64,000 nucleotides of DNA from the NCBI GenBank assembly GCA_025603075.1, contig MU626310.1:53038-117037 (forward strand), given 5' to 3'. Below are positions 21,482 to 33,270 of the stretch, one piece after another (position 1 is the stretch's first letter; every line of letters starts with the position of its first letter). This DNA comes from Neoconidiobolus thromboides FSU 785. Its lineage: Eukaryota; Entomophthoromycota; Entomophthoromycetes; Entomophthorales; Neoconidiobolaceae. Made by a program: the position numbers and the translations under genes. The notes beneath the pieces are model-generated. The model ran no database searches. It saw only the letters and a program-made list of their open reading frames with translations, and was not told the DNA's origin.

Positions 21482-24400
21482 CTTACAATGGTAATTGATA
21501 AGTTTCTTCTTTTATCATAGTAAAATATTGAGGAAAGGCTTCTTTTGCTAATTCATTAATTTCCAATTTGAATTCTTTTAGTTCTTTTGTAATTAAACTT
21601 TCATTAGCATAATTAACAATATTTTTAATACCAATTTGATCCATAAAATCATCTGAATATTTTACTAATAAAAAAATATCAATAAGGTGATAATAGTAAT
21701 AATAAAATATGATAATAACAATACGATGATGGAATATAATAAAATATAATCAACTTACAATTGGATACTAACTCTGGATTACTATCACAACATCTTAATA
21801 ATTTAGCATTAAATAATAAAAGATAATAAAAAAATAGTATATTTTTGGATGATATACTACTTAAACAATTTGTAATTCTAGGTTTCAAATATTCTGTTAA
21901 TAACTCTTCATCAATTTTTTTTACTTTTCTTCCCATGGCAGTAAATAATCTAATTGCAAAAACAAAAGTTATTATTATTATATTAATACATTAATATTGC
22001 ATTATTGCCATTATTTATATAAATTTTACTTACAAACTAACATAAGCTTTAATTAAATTTGGTAACTTAAAATGAATCGGATGATGATTAATATTGATGA
22101 TTAATTCACTTATCCAATTTTTGATATCTTTTTCATAATTTATAAATTCTTTTAAAGAAATGGCTTTTAACCCAAATTCTAAATAATTTCCTAACTTATA
22201 TAAGATTTCTTCACTAGTTAAATCCTTTGTCTATATATAATAATAAGTATTATTATTTATTATTTATTATCATTATTAAAAAAATACTTACAATAAACTT
22301 ATAATTCCTTGAATTCAGTTCTGTTAACCTTGAATATAATATAAAATTATTTAATTTTTCTGAATAATTAAACATAAAATGCATCGTAGTTAAAGCTTCT
22401 TTATCTAAAATATTTAATCATTAGTTTCTATTCATTATGAATTTTTCCATTTTTTATTCTTAACTTACCTAAAATAACTGGAAATCCTACTACATTTGAA
22501 ATATAAGCTCGAATTGCAAGTTCATAATTTTCTTTTAAACTAGGATCACAATTATTATGCTCTCTTACTGCAATTATTAAATTAACTATGCCTTCAAAAT
22601 GATAATCGCAGATCCATTCTAATAACGTTTTAACAATTCTCTATATATAAAATAATATTTAGATATAATTACAATACTTAATAATTATTATAGATTATAT
22701 TTACCTTGTTATGTTTATTTATATTGAAAAATAAAAATATAAAACATAATACTAAATCATAATAACTAAAAAATAAACAATATTAACATTAATAATTTAT
22801 AATACGATAAGGAAATAATTAACTTACCGCATAGATATAGTTTGATTTAAATTTTCTAAGTTTAATAAAGCAAAGTAAGTATCTAATGTATCTGGTAATT
22901 GATATTTAAAATTCTTTTTAGCTTGTATTAAACAATACAATATAGGTATCAATTGAGATTGATTATTAAATACCTAATATTCAATTAAAATAAACTATCG
23001 CCATTATTAATTATTATATAATCGCTTACATCTCGATTACTTAATATATCTCTTAACAATTTTTCAAATTTCCTTAAAAATTCTAATATGTTTTAAAAAA
23101 TAAATATTAATAAATATTGGCATTTTTACATTAATTATTAAAATTACCTAATGTTTGTCTTAAGATTGGTTCTTCAATATTAGGATCTTTCATTGGTATA
23201 TTTTGTAAAGGTTTGAATAACAAGCATACATGTTCTATCTATTTAATAAAATATACAAAATTGATATTAATTAATTATTAGGTTATAATAAGCTGATCAA
23301 TAAACTAAAATATTACCCTTTTAGAAATTTCAATCTTATCGTCATCAATTGAATTTAGTAATAAATTAGGTGGAAATTCCCAGTCCATAATAATATGTTG
23401 ATATTGATTAAAATTATTAGGAAAATTTAATTTCAATCGATTTAATAAATGACTAAGACAAAATAAAGATAATAATTAAATACAATTTAATTAATTGTAA
23501 AATGTAATATAATAAAAATTACTCTAAATCTTCTCTTTTTTCTTCCATTAAATTGCTTTTGAAATGTTCTAAACTAACATTCAATAACTATAAAATGAAT
23601 TAGCTTAAATTTGTAAGTTGCAATTAACTACTTTCAATTACCTTTTCCATCAACCTTGAATTATATGTAACAAAATGAATCAACAATGGAACTCTAATAG
23701 GCACCAAATATGATAAACTAAATGTAATTAAATCCTAAATCACAATTACTAGTTTTAATAATCATCATAACTTCATCCCCCGTCTTTCCTTTTTCTGCTT
23801 ACCTTGGTATCAAAACCAAACTGTTGGTTAAAAGACATAATAAAAGCAAAGGTACTAGTCATGAAATTAAAAGATTCGGTCAACGTATCAAAACTTTGAC
23901 CAATAGCATTGACAGCTTCTAATATATTTGGTTTGGCTATCTTTGATAACCCTTTAGAATTTTGAATGTCAATGTATAAAAATAATAATTTTAAACAAGC
24001 ACTAAAAGGGAATAAAAGGTTAGTGAGTTTGAGAGTTAATGGATGGGATATGAATTATTACGCTACTTTGGCTAAGGGCCCAATTTGTTTTACATGATTT
24101 GGGAACTAAAGGATAGGATTTATTTGGATTAAGATTTAATAATTAAGAAAATAAGAAATTACGTCTGATGAATAATTCCAATAAATAAAACTGGGTTTTT
24201 TAACATCTGCAATTACTGTCTTCCAATCGATATTACTTAAATAATTCCATACTCGAAACTAAATTTATAATTATTAAAATCAATATTCAATTTTGTATTT
24301 AGTTTCGCTTTTTTATTAGTACTTACGTTAACATTTTCATTTGCATAAGTCTCTTTTTCTTCAGAAGTTAACACATCTGTCATTGTTCGATAAAAAAACT

Positions 24401-24557
24401 CAATGTTCTAATGGAAATTGTTTTGATTAGTTAGACTATGCTCTTTTTTTTATGAATTTAAATTGATCCCAGTATCACTTACTGGAAAATTCAACATCTC
24501 AGGTTCAATACCATATAAAAATTCTAATTGCATATCTTCTAATGTAGCTGGTGCCAT
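19705..24557 (-). CDS. Large unrecognised helical protein with more than 20 exons
   Basis: One minus-strand gene of roughly 1,100-1,250 residues assembled from about 24 short exons with 45-70 nt GT-AG introns. The first exon starts MAPATLEDMQLEFLYGIEPE, and the last exons give MQDYLPSLLKDPVVDRRWFA and ...KEKSEQNKFNN. Each exon reads as amphipathic, Leu/Ile-rich helices with few glycines and no catalytic motif, which fits an alpha-solenoid (HEAT/ARM-like) scaffold such as a karyopherin-like or assembly-factor protein. Examples are HYISSFNLDIIISLTQEIVN and EMIEQVVQPILIEFFIDKC. There is no signal peptide or obvious membrane segment. The frame stays open through every exon I checked, so it appears intact. 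I cannot name the family. The start ATG is the first in its frame, and exon edges are approximate. Confidence 0.7.
21449..21481. repeat. AAT trinucleotide repeat in an intron
   Basis: About ten AAT units inside an intron of the large helical protein gene. Confidence 0.85.
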
Positions 24558-25149
24558 ATTTCGTATTCGTTGGGTTAGAATTAAAAATGAGAAATGAAGT
24601 TTTGAATTTTTAGTTTTAGTTGATTTTAAAAAAATGAAATTGATGGTATTGCGTAAGATGAAAAATGCTACTCAATGTTTTATATTAACTGTGACATTTA
24701 TTAGCCAAAATGTAAAAAAATGAGGTAGTTAATGTGAAATAGCCCAGGTAGATTTTTGGAAAAAGGAATTCCAACTATTAAAATTTAATTGTACAGCAAT
24801 TACTGTTTATTTAGTAAATAAAGCTTTACCTAAAATTCTTTAAAAAAGTACTATATTAGAAAGGGACATAATATAATTAAATTGCTAAAATTGAATGAAA
24901 ATTCCTGTCACAACGAAAATTGAGCAATTTAGCATGTATAATATTAATAGTGAAAGTTGTAGTATATGAACAAACACATATTCTTGTAAAATTTTATAAA
25001 AAAATATCCGCTGTTGACTTTATACATAGATTTGGCCTTATGATCATTTTAAATAAATAAACTGAAAAAATTAAAGCTCTTTATTTAAAAATTTAATATA
25101 GCTTATTCAAATAATAGCCAAATTATTTCAATATTAAAATTACGTTAAT
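24558..25149. other. Intergenic stretch upstream of the large helical protein gene
   Basis: AT-rich, no supported gene. Confidence 0.4.
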
Positions 25150-25330
25150 AGATTACTAAGTCAAGAACCAGCTACATAGGGGATTAGCCCCAAAGCTATA
25201 GTTGACCATCCTTATATAATGTAAACAATACAATAGCAGTCTTCATATATCATTATAACTATTTACTCTCTGACTATTTACTAATTTAATTATTACTAAT
25301 TTAAGTAGCATTGATATTTTTGTAAAACAA
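25150..25330. repeat. Dispersed repeat, copy A
   Basis: Shares an aligned block with 63718-63860: TAGCCCCAAA, then TATATAATGTAAACAATACA and a tail of ACTAATTT/TAAGTA-type words. The two copies differ by scattered substitutions and small gaps. Confidence 0.6.
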
Positions 25331-25713
25331 GCTTAGGGCTAATCTTTTAATTTTTTATCTTCTATAAACTTTACAACTTTAATTAGAATTTTATTATGTT
25401 TTATTGGTTTATCAAATACTGGATAGCAATATAATTTATTATTATGTTTAATGAGATATAAGTACTTTTTAATCCTTTATTTTTATTACTTGTTTCATAT
25501 TTTTGTTTTTTATATTTTTTAAAAACTGTATCTATTTTTCAATAGCTAATTTATCAATTTTATTGTATTTATAAAAATTAACTAATTAGTAATTTTTATT
25601 ATATAGGATTTTTAAATTTTTTATCAATTGTATTCTTTTTATAATACCTAATGAAAAAAATTAAAGTTCATTTTTAAATTATTATTTTATAAATTATTAA
25701 AATATTTGCTATA
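25331..25713. other. AT-rich stretch before the MITE cluster
   Basis: T-rich, no supported gene. Confidence 0.35.
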
Positions 25714-25808
25714 TATGGGGATTTTTTTTTTAGTTTCATTACTTTTTCCATCTTTTGAGCACTATTTTGGCGGAAAAATTATTAGCGAAATCCTTAAACA
25801 AAAGAATA
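25714..25808 (+). mobile_element. Foldback MITE copy 8 (cluster of three)
   Basis: Starts TATGGGGATTTTTTTTTTAG, has a TTTTTCCATC arm, central TTTGAGCACTATTTTGGCGG and ends TAAACAAAAGAATATATGGG. It abuts copy 9. Confidence 0.72.
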
Positions 25809-25891
25809 TATGGGGATATATTTTTTTATTTAAGAATTTTACTAACGATCTTTCCACTCAAACAACGCTTAAGAAATGGAAGAAGTAATGA
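25809..25891 (-). mobile_element. Foldback MITE copy 9 (cluster of three)
   Basis: Reverse-oriented. It starts TATGGGGATATATTTTTTTA, continues AAGAATTTTACTAACG, has central CAAACAACGCTTAAGAAATG and ends GTAATGAA, directly joined to copy 10 without its own terminal CATCCCC. Confidence 0.7.
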
Positions 25892-25996
25892 AATGGGAGT
25901 GTTTTTTTTGACTTCATTATTTTTTCCATTTTTTAAGCACTATTTAGGCGGAAAATTTGTTAGTAAAATTCTTAAACACAAAAATACATCCCCAAA
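25892..25996 (+). mobile_element. Foldback MITE copy 10 (cluster of three)
   Basis: Starts TGGGAGTGTTTTTTTTGACT, has a TTTTTCCATT arm, central TTTAAGCACTATTTAGGCGG and ends AATACATCCCCAAAT. Confidence 0.75.
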
Positions 25997-26476
25997 TCAT
26001 AAAAAATATCCTCATATCCTCACATATTATCTGGTTAATATTTATTATTTTTGTTAAATTTTGATAATTAAATTATTAAACAAATATTATATAATAGCTT
26101 TAGCTTGCTTGTTTTTTTATGTTTTTAATAGTAAATTATAAGATCAATGTTTCCTTATTATCAATTGTTTCTAGATAAACATATTGATTTTTACTTATAT
26201 CAAATCCAAAAAATTCATATTTATTAAAAAAGTACCCTAAAGCTATGACTGATAATAATTCTACTCTTTCTTTTTTTCTAAATATTAACTTTATATATTA
26301 TTTAATTAAATTTATTATTACTATTGTTAAAATATTATAAACTCGGATTGTGTTAAATAACTATCAAATTTATATGAATAAATTATAATATTTATGTTGT
26401 ATACTTTTTTTACTATAGTAAGATTTTTAAAAGTTTTATTTCAAAGTTTATAAAAACCTACATTTTATTTTAGTAA

Positions 26477-26574
26477 AAGGGGATGTGTTTTTTCGTTTAA
26501 GAATTTTGCTAACAATCTTTCCACTCAAATAGCGCTTAAAAATAGAAAAAGTAATGAAGACAAAAAAATATCCC
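26477..26574 (-). mobile_element. Foldback MITE copy 11
   Basis: Starts AGGGGATGTGTTTTTTCG, then TTTAAGAATTTTGCTAACAA, central CAAATAGCGCTTAAAAATAG, and ends AAAAAATATCCC. Confidence 0.75.
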
Positions 26575-26649
26575 AAAAAAATAAAAATAATCAAAACAAG
26601 CTTTTCGAGTTTGTTTCTTCAATTCAGCTTTTTAATTTAATTAACTATA

Positions 26650-26749
26650 TAGATGTACTTTTTTAGCTTTATCACTTTTTTTATTTTTTAAGCACTATTT
26701 GAATAAAAAAGCTATTAGTAAATTTTTTTAAAAAATACATCTTTATATG
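26650..26749 (+). mobile_element. Foldback MITE copy 12
   Basis: Starts TAGATGTACTTTTTTAGCTT, has central TTTAAGCACTATTTGAATAA and ends AATACATCTTTATATG. It is immediately followed by copy 13 in the same orientation. Confidence 0.68.
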
Positions 26750-26847
26750 GGGCTGTTTTTTTTGGTTTGATTATTCTTCCATTTAAGCGCTATTTGAGTG
26801 GAAAGATTATAGTAAAATTCTTAAACAAAAAAATACATCCCCATATA
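26750..26847 (+). mobile_element. Foldback MITE copy 13
   Basis: Starts GGGGCTGTTTTTTTTGGTTT, has central TTTAAGCGCTATTTGAGTGG and ends AATACATCCCCATAT. Confidence 0.75.
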
Positions 26848-27323
26848 TTAAAAATTTATAATCTTAAAACCTTAAATTTTGGATTAATTTTCAACTAAAT
26901 TTTAGAACTAGTTTAAACGTCCCCATATTTCTAAAATTCAATATTTAGAAAGTTATAAAATATCAGTATTTTTTATTTTAAAGTTTTTATTTTTATTTTT
27001 GAATTAAATTACCTATTATTACCTAATCTAAATGAATATAGATATTATAAAACTATTAAAAAAAATTATTATGAGTATAAAAGTCATTATCTTTAGAACT
27101 AATTCAAACTTAATAGCTTTAAATAATTTAGTAAATTAGTGCAAAATTATAAAAAGTAATTTTATGGCTTATATTTTAGTTATTTAAATACTATCCTTCT
27201 TTATTTTTATATTAAAACTTCTATTTTTTATTTTACTTTTTATCATATTTGTATTTATTGTTTTGTATAATTTATTAACAAGTATTTTGCGTTTATGATA
27301 TTTTGTATGGCTCATTTTTTATT
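26848..27323. other. AT-rich stretch between MITE copies
   Basis: No gene or further full element seen. Confidence 0.35.
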
Positions 27324-27396
27324 ATATGGAGATGTGTCTTTTATTTAAGAATTTTACTTAGAAAAAGTGATGAAGCCAAAAAAACATCCCCATATA
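27324..27396 (-). mobile_element. Foldback MITE copy 14, centre deleted
   Basis: Both ends are present (ATGGAGATGTGTCTTTTAT and AAAAACATCCCCATAT), together with AAGAATTTTACTTAG and AAAAGTGATGAAGCC. The palindromic middle carrying AGCGCT is missing, leaving about 72 bp. Confidence 0.75.
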
Positions 27397-29004
27397 TCTA
27401 TGCTATTTATGTTATTTACGTCATTTATATTATTACTATTATTGTAATTTTATACTGTCAAATAACTTTTTTTAACATCACATATATTTAGAAATTAATT
27501 TACAGCACTTATAGTTTAAAATTATTTTTAAATATTATAAGTAAGTTTTATGTATTAGTTTTTTGTTAATCAAAATTTATAATAAACTTTATTTATATAA
27601 TTTAAATTAAATTAAGTTCAGAAAATTTAAAATTTAAAATTTACTTGTTTTATATTAACTATAAAAAACTAAAAGTTTATAAAAAAGTTTATTAAAAAAA
27701 TACACAAAACATAAAAAAAGTTATTTGATGAGTATGAAATTATACTAATAATAATAAACAAAAGTTTTAATATAAAAATAAAGCAAGATAATATTTAAAT
27801 AACTAAAATACAAACCATAAAATTACCTTTTATGCTTTTATAATATTTATATTTATTTAGATAAGCTAATAATAAGCAATTTAATATAAAAGTAAATATT
27901 AATATTTTATAATATAACAAGTAATAATTTAAATATTTTTTTAATCAGGTTTTAAATTTAATTTTTTAACTTATAAATTTCAGAAGTTTTCAAATATTTT
28001 TAAAAGACAAGAAATTCCTTGAAACTTTTGGTTTAATATATATCATAAATACAGGCAATTTTTTAGCTTGTTCAAATCTAACCAATTAAAAGCTAAAGCA
28101 GCTTTACAAAAATCTAAATCATCTTATACAAATCTGAAAGTGACTTTGGAATTCTACACATCAAGTCAAACAAAAATTTGGTAAAAATGTAAAAATATTG
28201 ACTTGTAAAACTTCAATTAATTGTATATAGTTTTATATACCTTGTCCTTAGAAATGCTAATAGTAGCTAAATGCTATCAAAGCTCAAACTCCGAACTCCC
28301 TAGGATATTAAAGGTATTCCAAGAGATGCTATTGTAGGTGGATAAAATTTAAGATAATTGACAATCGATTAGTTTATACAATGAATATTTAAATAGTAAA
28401 AATCTGGGATTTCAATAGCATTTACTGCTTAGCTATTAGCTGTTTTAAGTTAATGCCATTATTTATGCTTGTTGTTTTGAAATAAAACTTCTATCTAGCT
28501 TGATTTTAATTCATTCTTTAAAAAATTAGTATAGATACAATTGTTACTTTCATATTCTCTTTTTAACAGGAGCAATATATACTATTAAATTTGATATATT
28601 CTAAAAATTAAATTTGTTTAAAATTCGTTACTGATAATTTTCATAATGAGTCTAAGTTATCCCCTTTAACTTTTTAATGAAAATGTTTTGATAATTAGTT
28701 TCTTTACGTCATTCTTAACAAGTTAATTTCTATAACAATCGAACAGTATTTATAAAACATTAATATTAAAATATCAAAATTCAAGATTTGAAATGAAAAA
28801 AATGAATTAATACTTAAGATTTGTAATAAAAATGAGTAAAATAAATACAAAAGGGAGAAAATAAGTGCAAGTTATAATGACCTAATGATTTGATTGATGA
28901 AGGTGGTGATTAGATTAATGATTATCTCGCATAAATTTATAGGAAGCAAAAAGTATAAATACAAGTTAAAAACTAATATTTACTTTAAAAAATATATTTA
29001 AAAA
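27397..29004. other. Gene-free stretch upstream of catalase
   Basis: About 1.6 kb, AT-rich. A frame of about 48 codons near 28045-28190 is open without a start or known similarity. The proximal part must contain the catalase promoter, but no element was identified. Confidence 0.4.
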
Positions 29005-30546
29005 ATGATTGAAAAGACGCAAAATTCACACGTACTTACTAGCTCCCATGGTATTCCAGTTCAAGATGATCAAAACTCTTTCACTGCTGGTAGAGATGGT
29101 GGTATTTTGATCCAAGACTTCCATTTGATTGATAAACTTGCTCACTTTAACCGTGAAAGGGTTCCAGAACGTGTGGTCCATGCCAAAGGTGCTGGTGCCC
29201 ATGGTTACTTTGAAGTTACTAAAGATATCTCGCATTTAACCAAGGCAAAGTTCTTAAGTCAAGTAGGTAAACGTACACCAGTATTCACACGTTTTTCCAC
29301 GGTTGGTGGTGAGAAGGGCTCTGCCGATTGTGTCCGTGATCCACGTGGATTTGCAGTTAAATTTTATACCGAAGAAGGTAACTTTGATTATGTAGGTAAC
29401 AATACACCAGTATTTTTTATCAGAGATACTATCAAGTTTCCTGATTTTATTCATACCCAAAAACGTAACCCACAAACCAACCTCAAAGATAAAGATATGT
29501 TTTGGGATTTCTTATCGTTGACTCCAGAATCTATTCATCAGGTTACTATCTTGTTTTCAAATCGTGGTACTCCTGATGGCTTCAGATTTATGAATGGATA
29601 TTATGGTCATACCCTTAAGTTAGTTAACGATAAGGGTGAATGCCATTTTGTTAAATTCCATTTTAAATCCGATCAAGGTATTAAGAACCTCAAGGATGAA
29701 GAGGCAGTTAAGATAGCTGGTGAAAATCCAGATTATGGAACTGAAGACTTATTTGAAGCCATCAAAAAAGGTGAACATCCAAGCTGGACATTAAAAATGC
29801 AAGTTATGACTTTAGAACAAGCTTCAACTTATCGTTTCAACCCATTTGACATCACTAAGGTATGGCCTCATTCAGACTTTCCTTTACAAGAGGTTGGTCG
29901 TATGGTACTTGACAAAAACCCAGAAAATTTCTTTGCCGAAACGGAGCAAGTTGCTTTTTCCCCTGCTAATATGCCACCTGGTATTGAACCTTCTCCAGAT
30001 AAGATGTTACAAGGTCGTTTATTCGCTTATGCAGATGCTCATCGTTATCGTATTGGTGCTAACTACACCCAACTTCCAATTAATTGCCCGTATAAAGCTA
30101 AGGTTAACACTTATCAAAGAGATGGTTCTATGACCTTCGATAGCAACGGAGGTAATCGACCCAACTTTTATCCAAATTCATTTGATGGACCAAAACCACT
30201 TAATACTCAATTGAGTCAAGATAAGGTAACTCAAGAAATTACAAGCAATTCTTTATCTTCTGGAAATATCAATCAACCAGATAATGGTAACTTTAACCGT
30301 GAAGGTGGCAATAAGCAAAATGTACACGCACGCTATGCTCAGCCATTGACCGATGATGACTATGTACAAGCTGGTAATTTATACAAAAAGTTAGAGAAGG
30401 AAGAACAAGATGATCTTATTAAAAACATTGCTGGCCATCTTTCTGGTGCTAAAAAAGAAATTCAAAATAGAATGGTAGAACACTTTAGTAAAGCAGATAA
30501 GGAGTATGGTAGTCGAGTACAAAAAGCTCTTACCCAACAAGCTTAA
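29005..30546 (+). CDS. Monofunctional haem catalase
   Basis: Intronless, 513 residues. It decomposes hydrogen peroxide to water and oxygen. Seen in order: [20 protein letters not shown], containing the distal catalytic His; [15 protein letters not shown]; the distal Asn region [21 protein letters not shown]; and the proximal haem-ligand signature [17 protein letters not shown] with its Tyr. The length is that of small-subunit (clade 3) catalases, without the flavodoxin-like C-terminal domain of large catalases. The C terminus (KALTQQA) is not a canonical peroxisomal SKL tripeptide, so a cytosolic form or a non-standard signal is possible. Codon use is less AT-biased than its surroundings, consistent with high expression. 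It converges with the methyltransferase gene. Confidence 0.97.
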   Translation: MIEKTQNSHVLTSSHGIPVQDDQNSFTAGRDGGILIQDFHLIDKLAHFNRERVPERVVHAKGAGAHGYFEVTKDISHLTKAKFLSQVGKRTPVFTRFSTVGGEKGSADCVRDPRGFAVKFYTEEGNFDYVGNNTPVFFIRDTIKFPDFIHTQKRNPQTNLKDKDMFWDFLSLTPESIHQVTILFSNRGTPDGFRFMNGYYGHTLKLVNDKGECHFVKFHFKSDQGIKNLKDEEAVKIAGENPDYGTEDLFEAIKKGEHPSWTLKMQVMTLEQASTYRFNPFDITKVWPHSDFPLQEVGRMVLDKNPENFFAETEQVAFSPANMPPGIEPSPDKMLQGRLFAYADAHRYRIGANYTQLPINCPYKAKVNTYQRDGSMTFDSNGGNRPNFYPNSFDGPKPLNTQLSQDKVTQEITSNSLSSGNINQPDNGNFNREGGNKQNVHARYAQPLTDDDYVQAGNLYKKLEKEEQDDLIKNIAGHLSGAKKEIQNRMVEHFSKADKEYGSRVQKALTQQA

Positions 30547-30771
30547 ATATTATTTATGTAATTCAAAATAAACCTATTTTTATTTAATTTTGCGACTTTT
30601 AAATGTGCTTTATATACTTGTTATAAGTAAATAATTTACAAATTCAGGGATTAAATTTATTTACATACAAATGAAAGTATCCTTTTCACTATTTTGTCCG
30701 TTCTTTTATGTAACTTGAAATTTAAAAAAAAATTAAATACTAAAGCAAAAATATACTCAAACAATATAACT

Positions 30772-32406
30772 TTAAGTACTTTTATTTGGCTTTATAGCAT
30801 TAAATACTATACAGTTATAAGAGTGCACTAACATTGAATCCAAACTAGATGTATATGGTACTTCCACTCTTTTTTCATCCTAAATAATTATCAGTAGTGG
30901 TACTAATGAGAGTGCTTTAATATTACATGAATCTCAAATCCAACTGCCAAAATAAACAACCGGAGTTCTTCATAAGTTAATTCAATTGAATGCTCACTAC
31001 TTATCTCTTCAAAATGATACAATAAAGGGCCTGGTAAAAAAATAGTATATTAAATAGCTTAGTCATTTACTCTATCGTTTACCTATGTTTATCCAAATCC
31101 CTCCTGGTTTTAATAAATTAAAGATGATCTGTATATAATCTAATACATTCTTGGCTGTATCTATAAAAAAACAGGTGACTACTGAATTCCAAGATTCTAA
31201 TAATAGTATTAAAAAGTTAAAAAACTAGATTAGCAGTTTATAATAAACCTACCAAGTTGTTCTTCTTTTGTATACACTTCCACAAAATCACCAGCTGCCA
31301 TTGAAAAGTCGACATTTGGCAAAAGTCCGTGAGGTAAAATGTCAGGTACTTTGATCCCTTTAATTAAATCCTCGATACTCAAATGGTTGGAAAAATTCGT
31401 TACATAAGGATATAAATCATAACACTCTATTTGATGGGACCTATGATTTAAATAGAAATAAACTTTTACTTTACTATGAGTAATAGCTTACTTGTTAAGC
31501 ATAAATGAAGATGCCAATAACTAATCAGAAATAAAAATACCAGAATAAGCTAGATAAACTTCCAATTACAATTAAATTACCATAAAATAAGAAAACTCAT
31601 TCCCTTTAAATTAATAAAAAATGTCAAATCTTTATAACCTAATTACTATATTTTTCTAACCTTGTACACTGAAGCCTAAAAAAGTAAATTAGCTATATCA
31701 CTCTAGTATTATCAATTTCAGCTTACCCAATGTAGCAATTTCATACGCCAATCTGCCTAAACCTGCTCCTGGTACCAATACTTTTAATTTATGTCTTTTT
31801 TCGTTAGAGTAATCTTTAAAATGAGCTTCTAAACAATCCTTGATTGGCTCGTATGTTAATTTTCTTTCAATTTCTCCCTATTTGATTTACACATTTGTTA
31901 AAATAAATATTAAGAAACTTTAATTCACTTACAAGCTTTGACCAGTCTCTAACAATCATTTTTATTGTAATACTCACCCTATCCATATTTTCTATTGTTG
32001 GTGAATAGCCTCCATTTATCTTAATAATACATTAATCAACATTCTAAAATTTTAAAAATCATATTTTTTTAAAAAGAACGCTTACTTCTTTAATATCACT
32101 ATGAAATTCGTTTTGAAATATGTGATGGTCTTCAGTGATTAAATTCAAAAATCCTGCATTCAACTTAATACCTTGGGCTACTTTTTGAATTTTATAATTA
32201 TATATATCAGAAATCGTTTCTTTTTGTAAACTATCTGTAACCAGGTTTTCAAAATCTTGCTTCTTTTTTAATAGGTTGTGAAGGTAATGATGACCATAAT
32301 GCTGAAAGCTTTGAATCACTTCATTAAAATGTTGAGATTCTAAGTTGCTTTCTATATCTTCTTCGGTTACTTCTTGGCTAGATGTGTTATGTGCAACCTC
32401 TTCCAT
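30772..32406 (-). CDS. Carnosine N-methyltransferase-like protein (N2227 family)
   Basis: About eight exons, roughly 400 residues. It starts [20 protein letters not shown] and contains a helical N-terminal region ([20 protein letters not shown]). The SAM-binding box [20 protein letters not shown] follows, then the family signature [46 protein letters not shown] and [17 protein letters not shown]. The last exon is reached by splicing at GAGATTCAT/GTAATATT and ends in [20 protein letters not shown]. This motif order is diagnostic of CARNMT1/N2227 proteins, SAM-dependent methyltransferases that convert carnosine to anserine in animals. The fungal substrate is unsettled. Acceptors were chosen by eye. 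It is divergent from Cdc24. Confidence 0.9.
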
Positions 32407-33270
32407 TTAAAGTAAAAATGTGGCTAATGAGTTTAAATTTTGAGGTTTTATAGGGGGCTGGATTCTGTTTTTAAAATTAAGTTGAAAATAAGGATTTAAA
32501 AAAATGACAAAATAACAATAATTTTATTATTATAAAATGATATTCACTTTTAAATGATTTAATAAATGTATGCAATCAGAAGTTTTAAATAGGTTCTGCT
32601 CATCTTAATACTGCTATGAAAACCATCTTACTTAAATAAAACAATTTTAGGCACTTATAGTTTAAATTTCTAATCTAATAGTTTAATAATTTGATAATTT
32701 AATAATTTAATAGTCCAAGATTTTTAGAATTTTAATCAATGTATGCTTACGTTCTTATTTTCTATAAAACTAAAATAAATTATTAAATAGTTTAATATAA
32801 AAATGAAAAATCGATGATTTTCCTATTAATATTAATATCAATAGTGTTAAATTAACATAAAACTATCTCAGTTTTAGTGTGAGGTAATATTTGAATATAA
32901 AGTTGATATTAATAATTTAATTATCAATAGATTTAAAAGTGGAAATTATGCTTAGAATATAAAAATATGACGAAATTCAAATTTAAATTTCATAAAATGA
33001 CCTCAAATTATTTAAGCCACCTTCTAAAAAAAGTAAACAGCTACCAAACATGACCAAGTTATCTCCAAGTTTCTATTTTTTTAAACCATAGCCTAAAAAT
33101 GGTCCTTATTTGATTGGTAACTCAGATCCAATTTCCACAAATCATTAACTTAAACTTTGGAGTCCAAAACTATATCGTCCAATAACTGTGACTATTGTAT
33201 TTTAAACCCGCTATTCAACAAAGGCCAAAGCTTGCTTAAAAAAATACTATCAGTTTATTTTTTGAAATAA
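32407..33270. promoter_or_regulatory. Divergent upstream region, methyltransferase / Cdc24
   Basis: 864 bp between two divergent start codons. AT-rich, without an ORF or a recognisable control element. Confidence 0.35.

Noticed and set aside
13065-27396. CRISPR-like array from regularly recurring ~100 bp repeats
   Set aside because: Spacing is irregular, orientation alternates, repeats are too long and divergent, and the genome is eukaryotic.
28045-28190. Open frame with QLKAKAALQKSKSSYTNL
   Set aside because: No start codon, under 50 codons, no similarity; probably chance.
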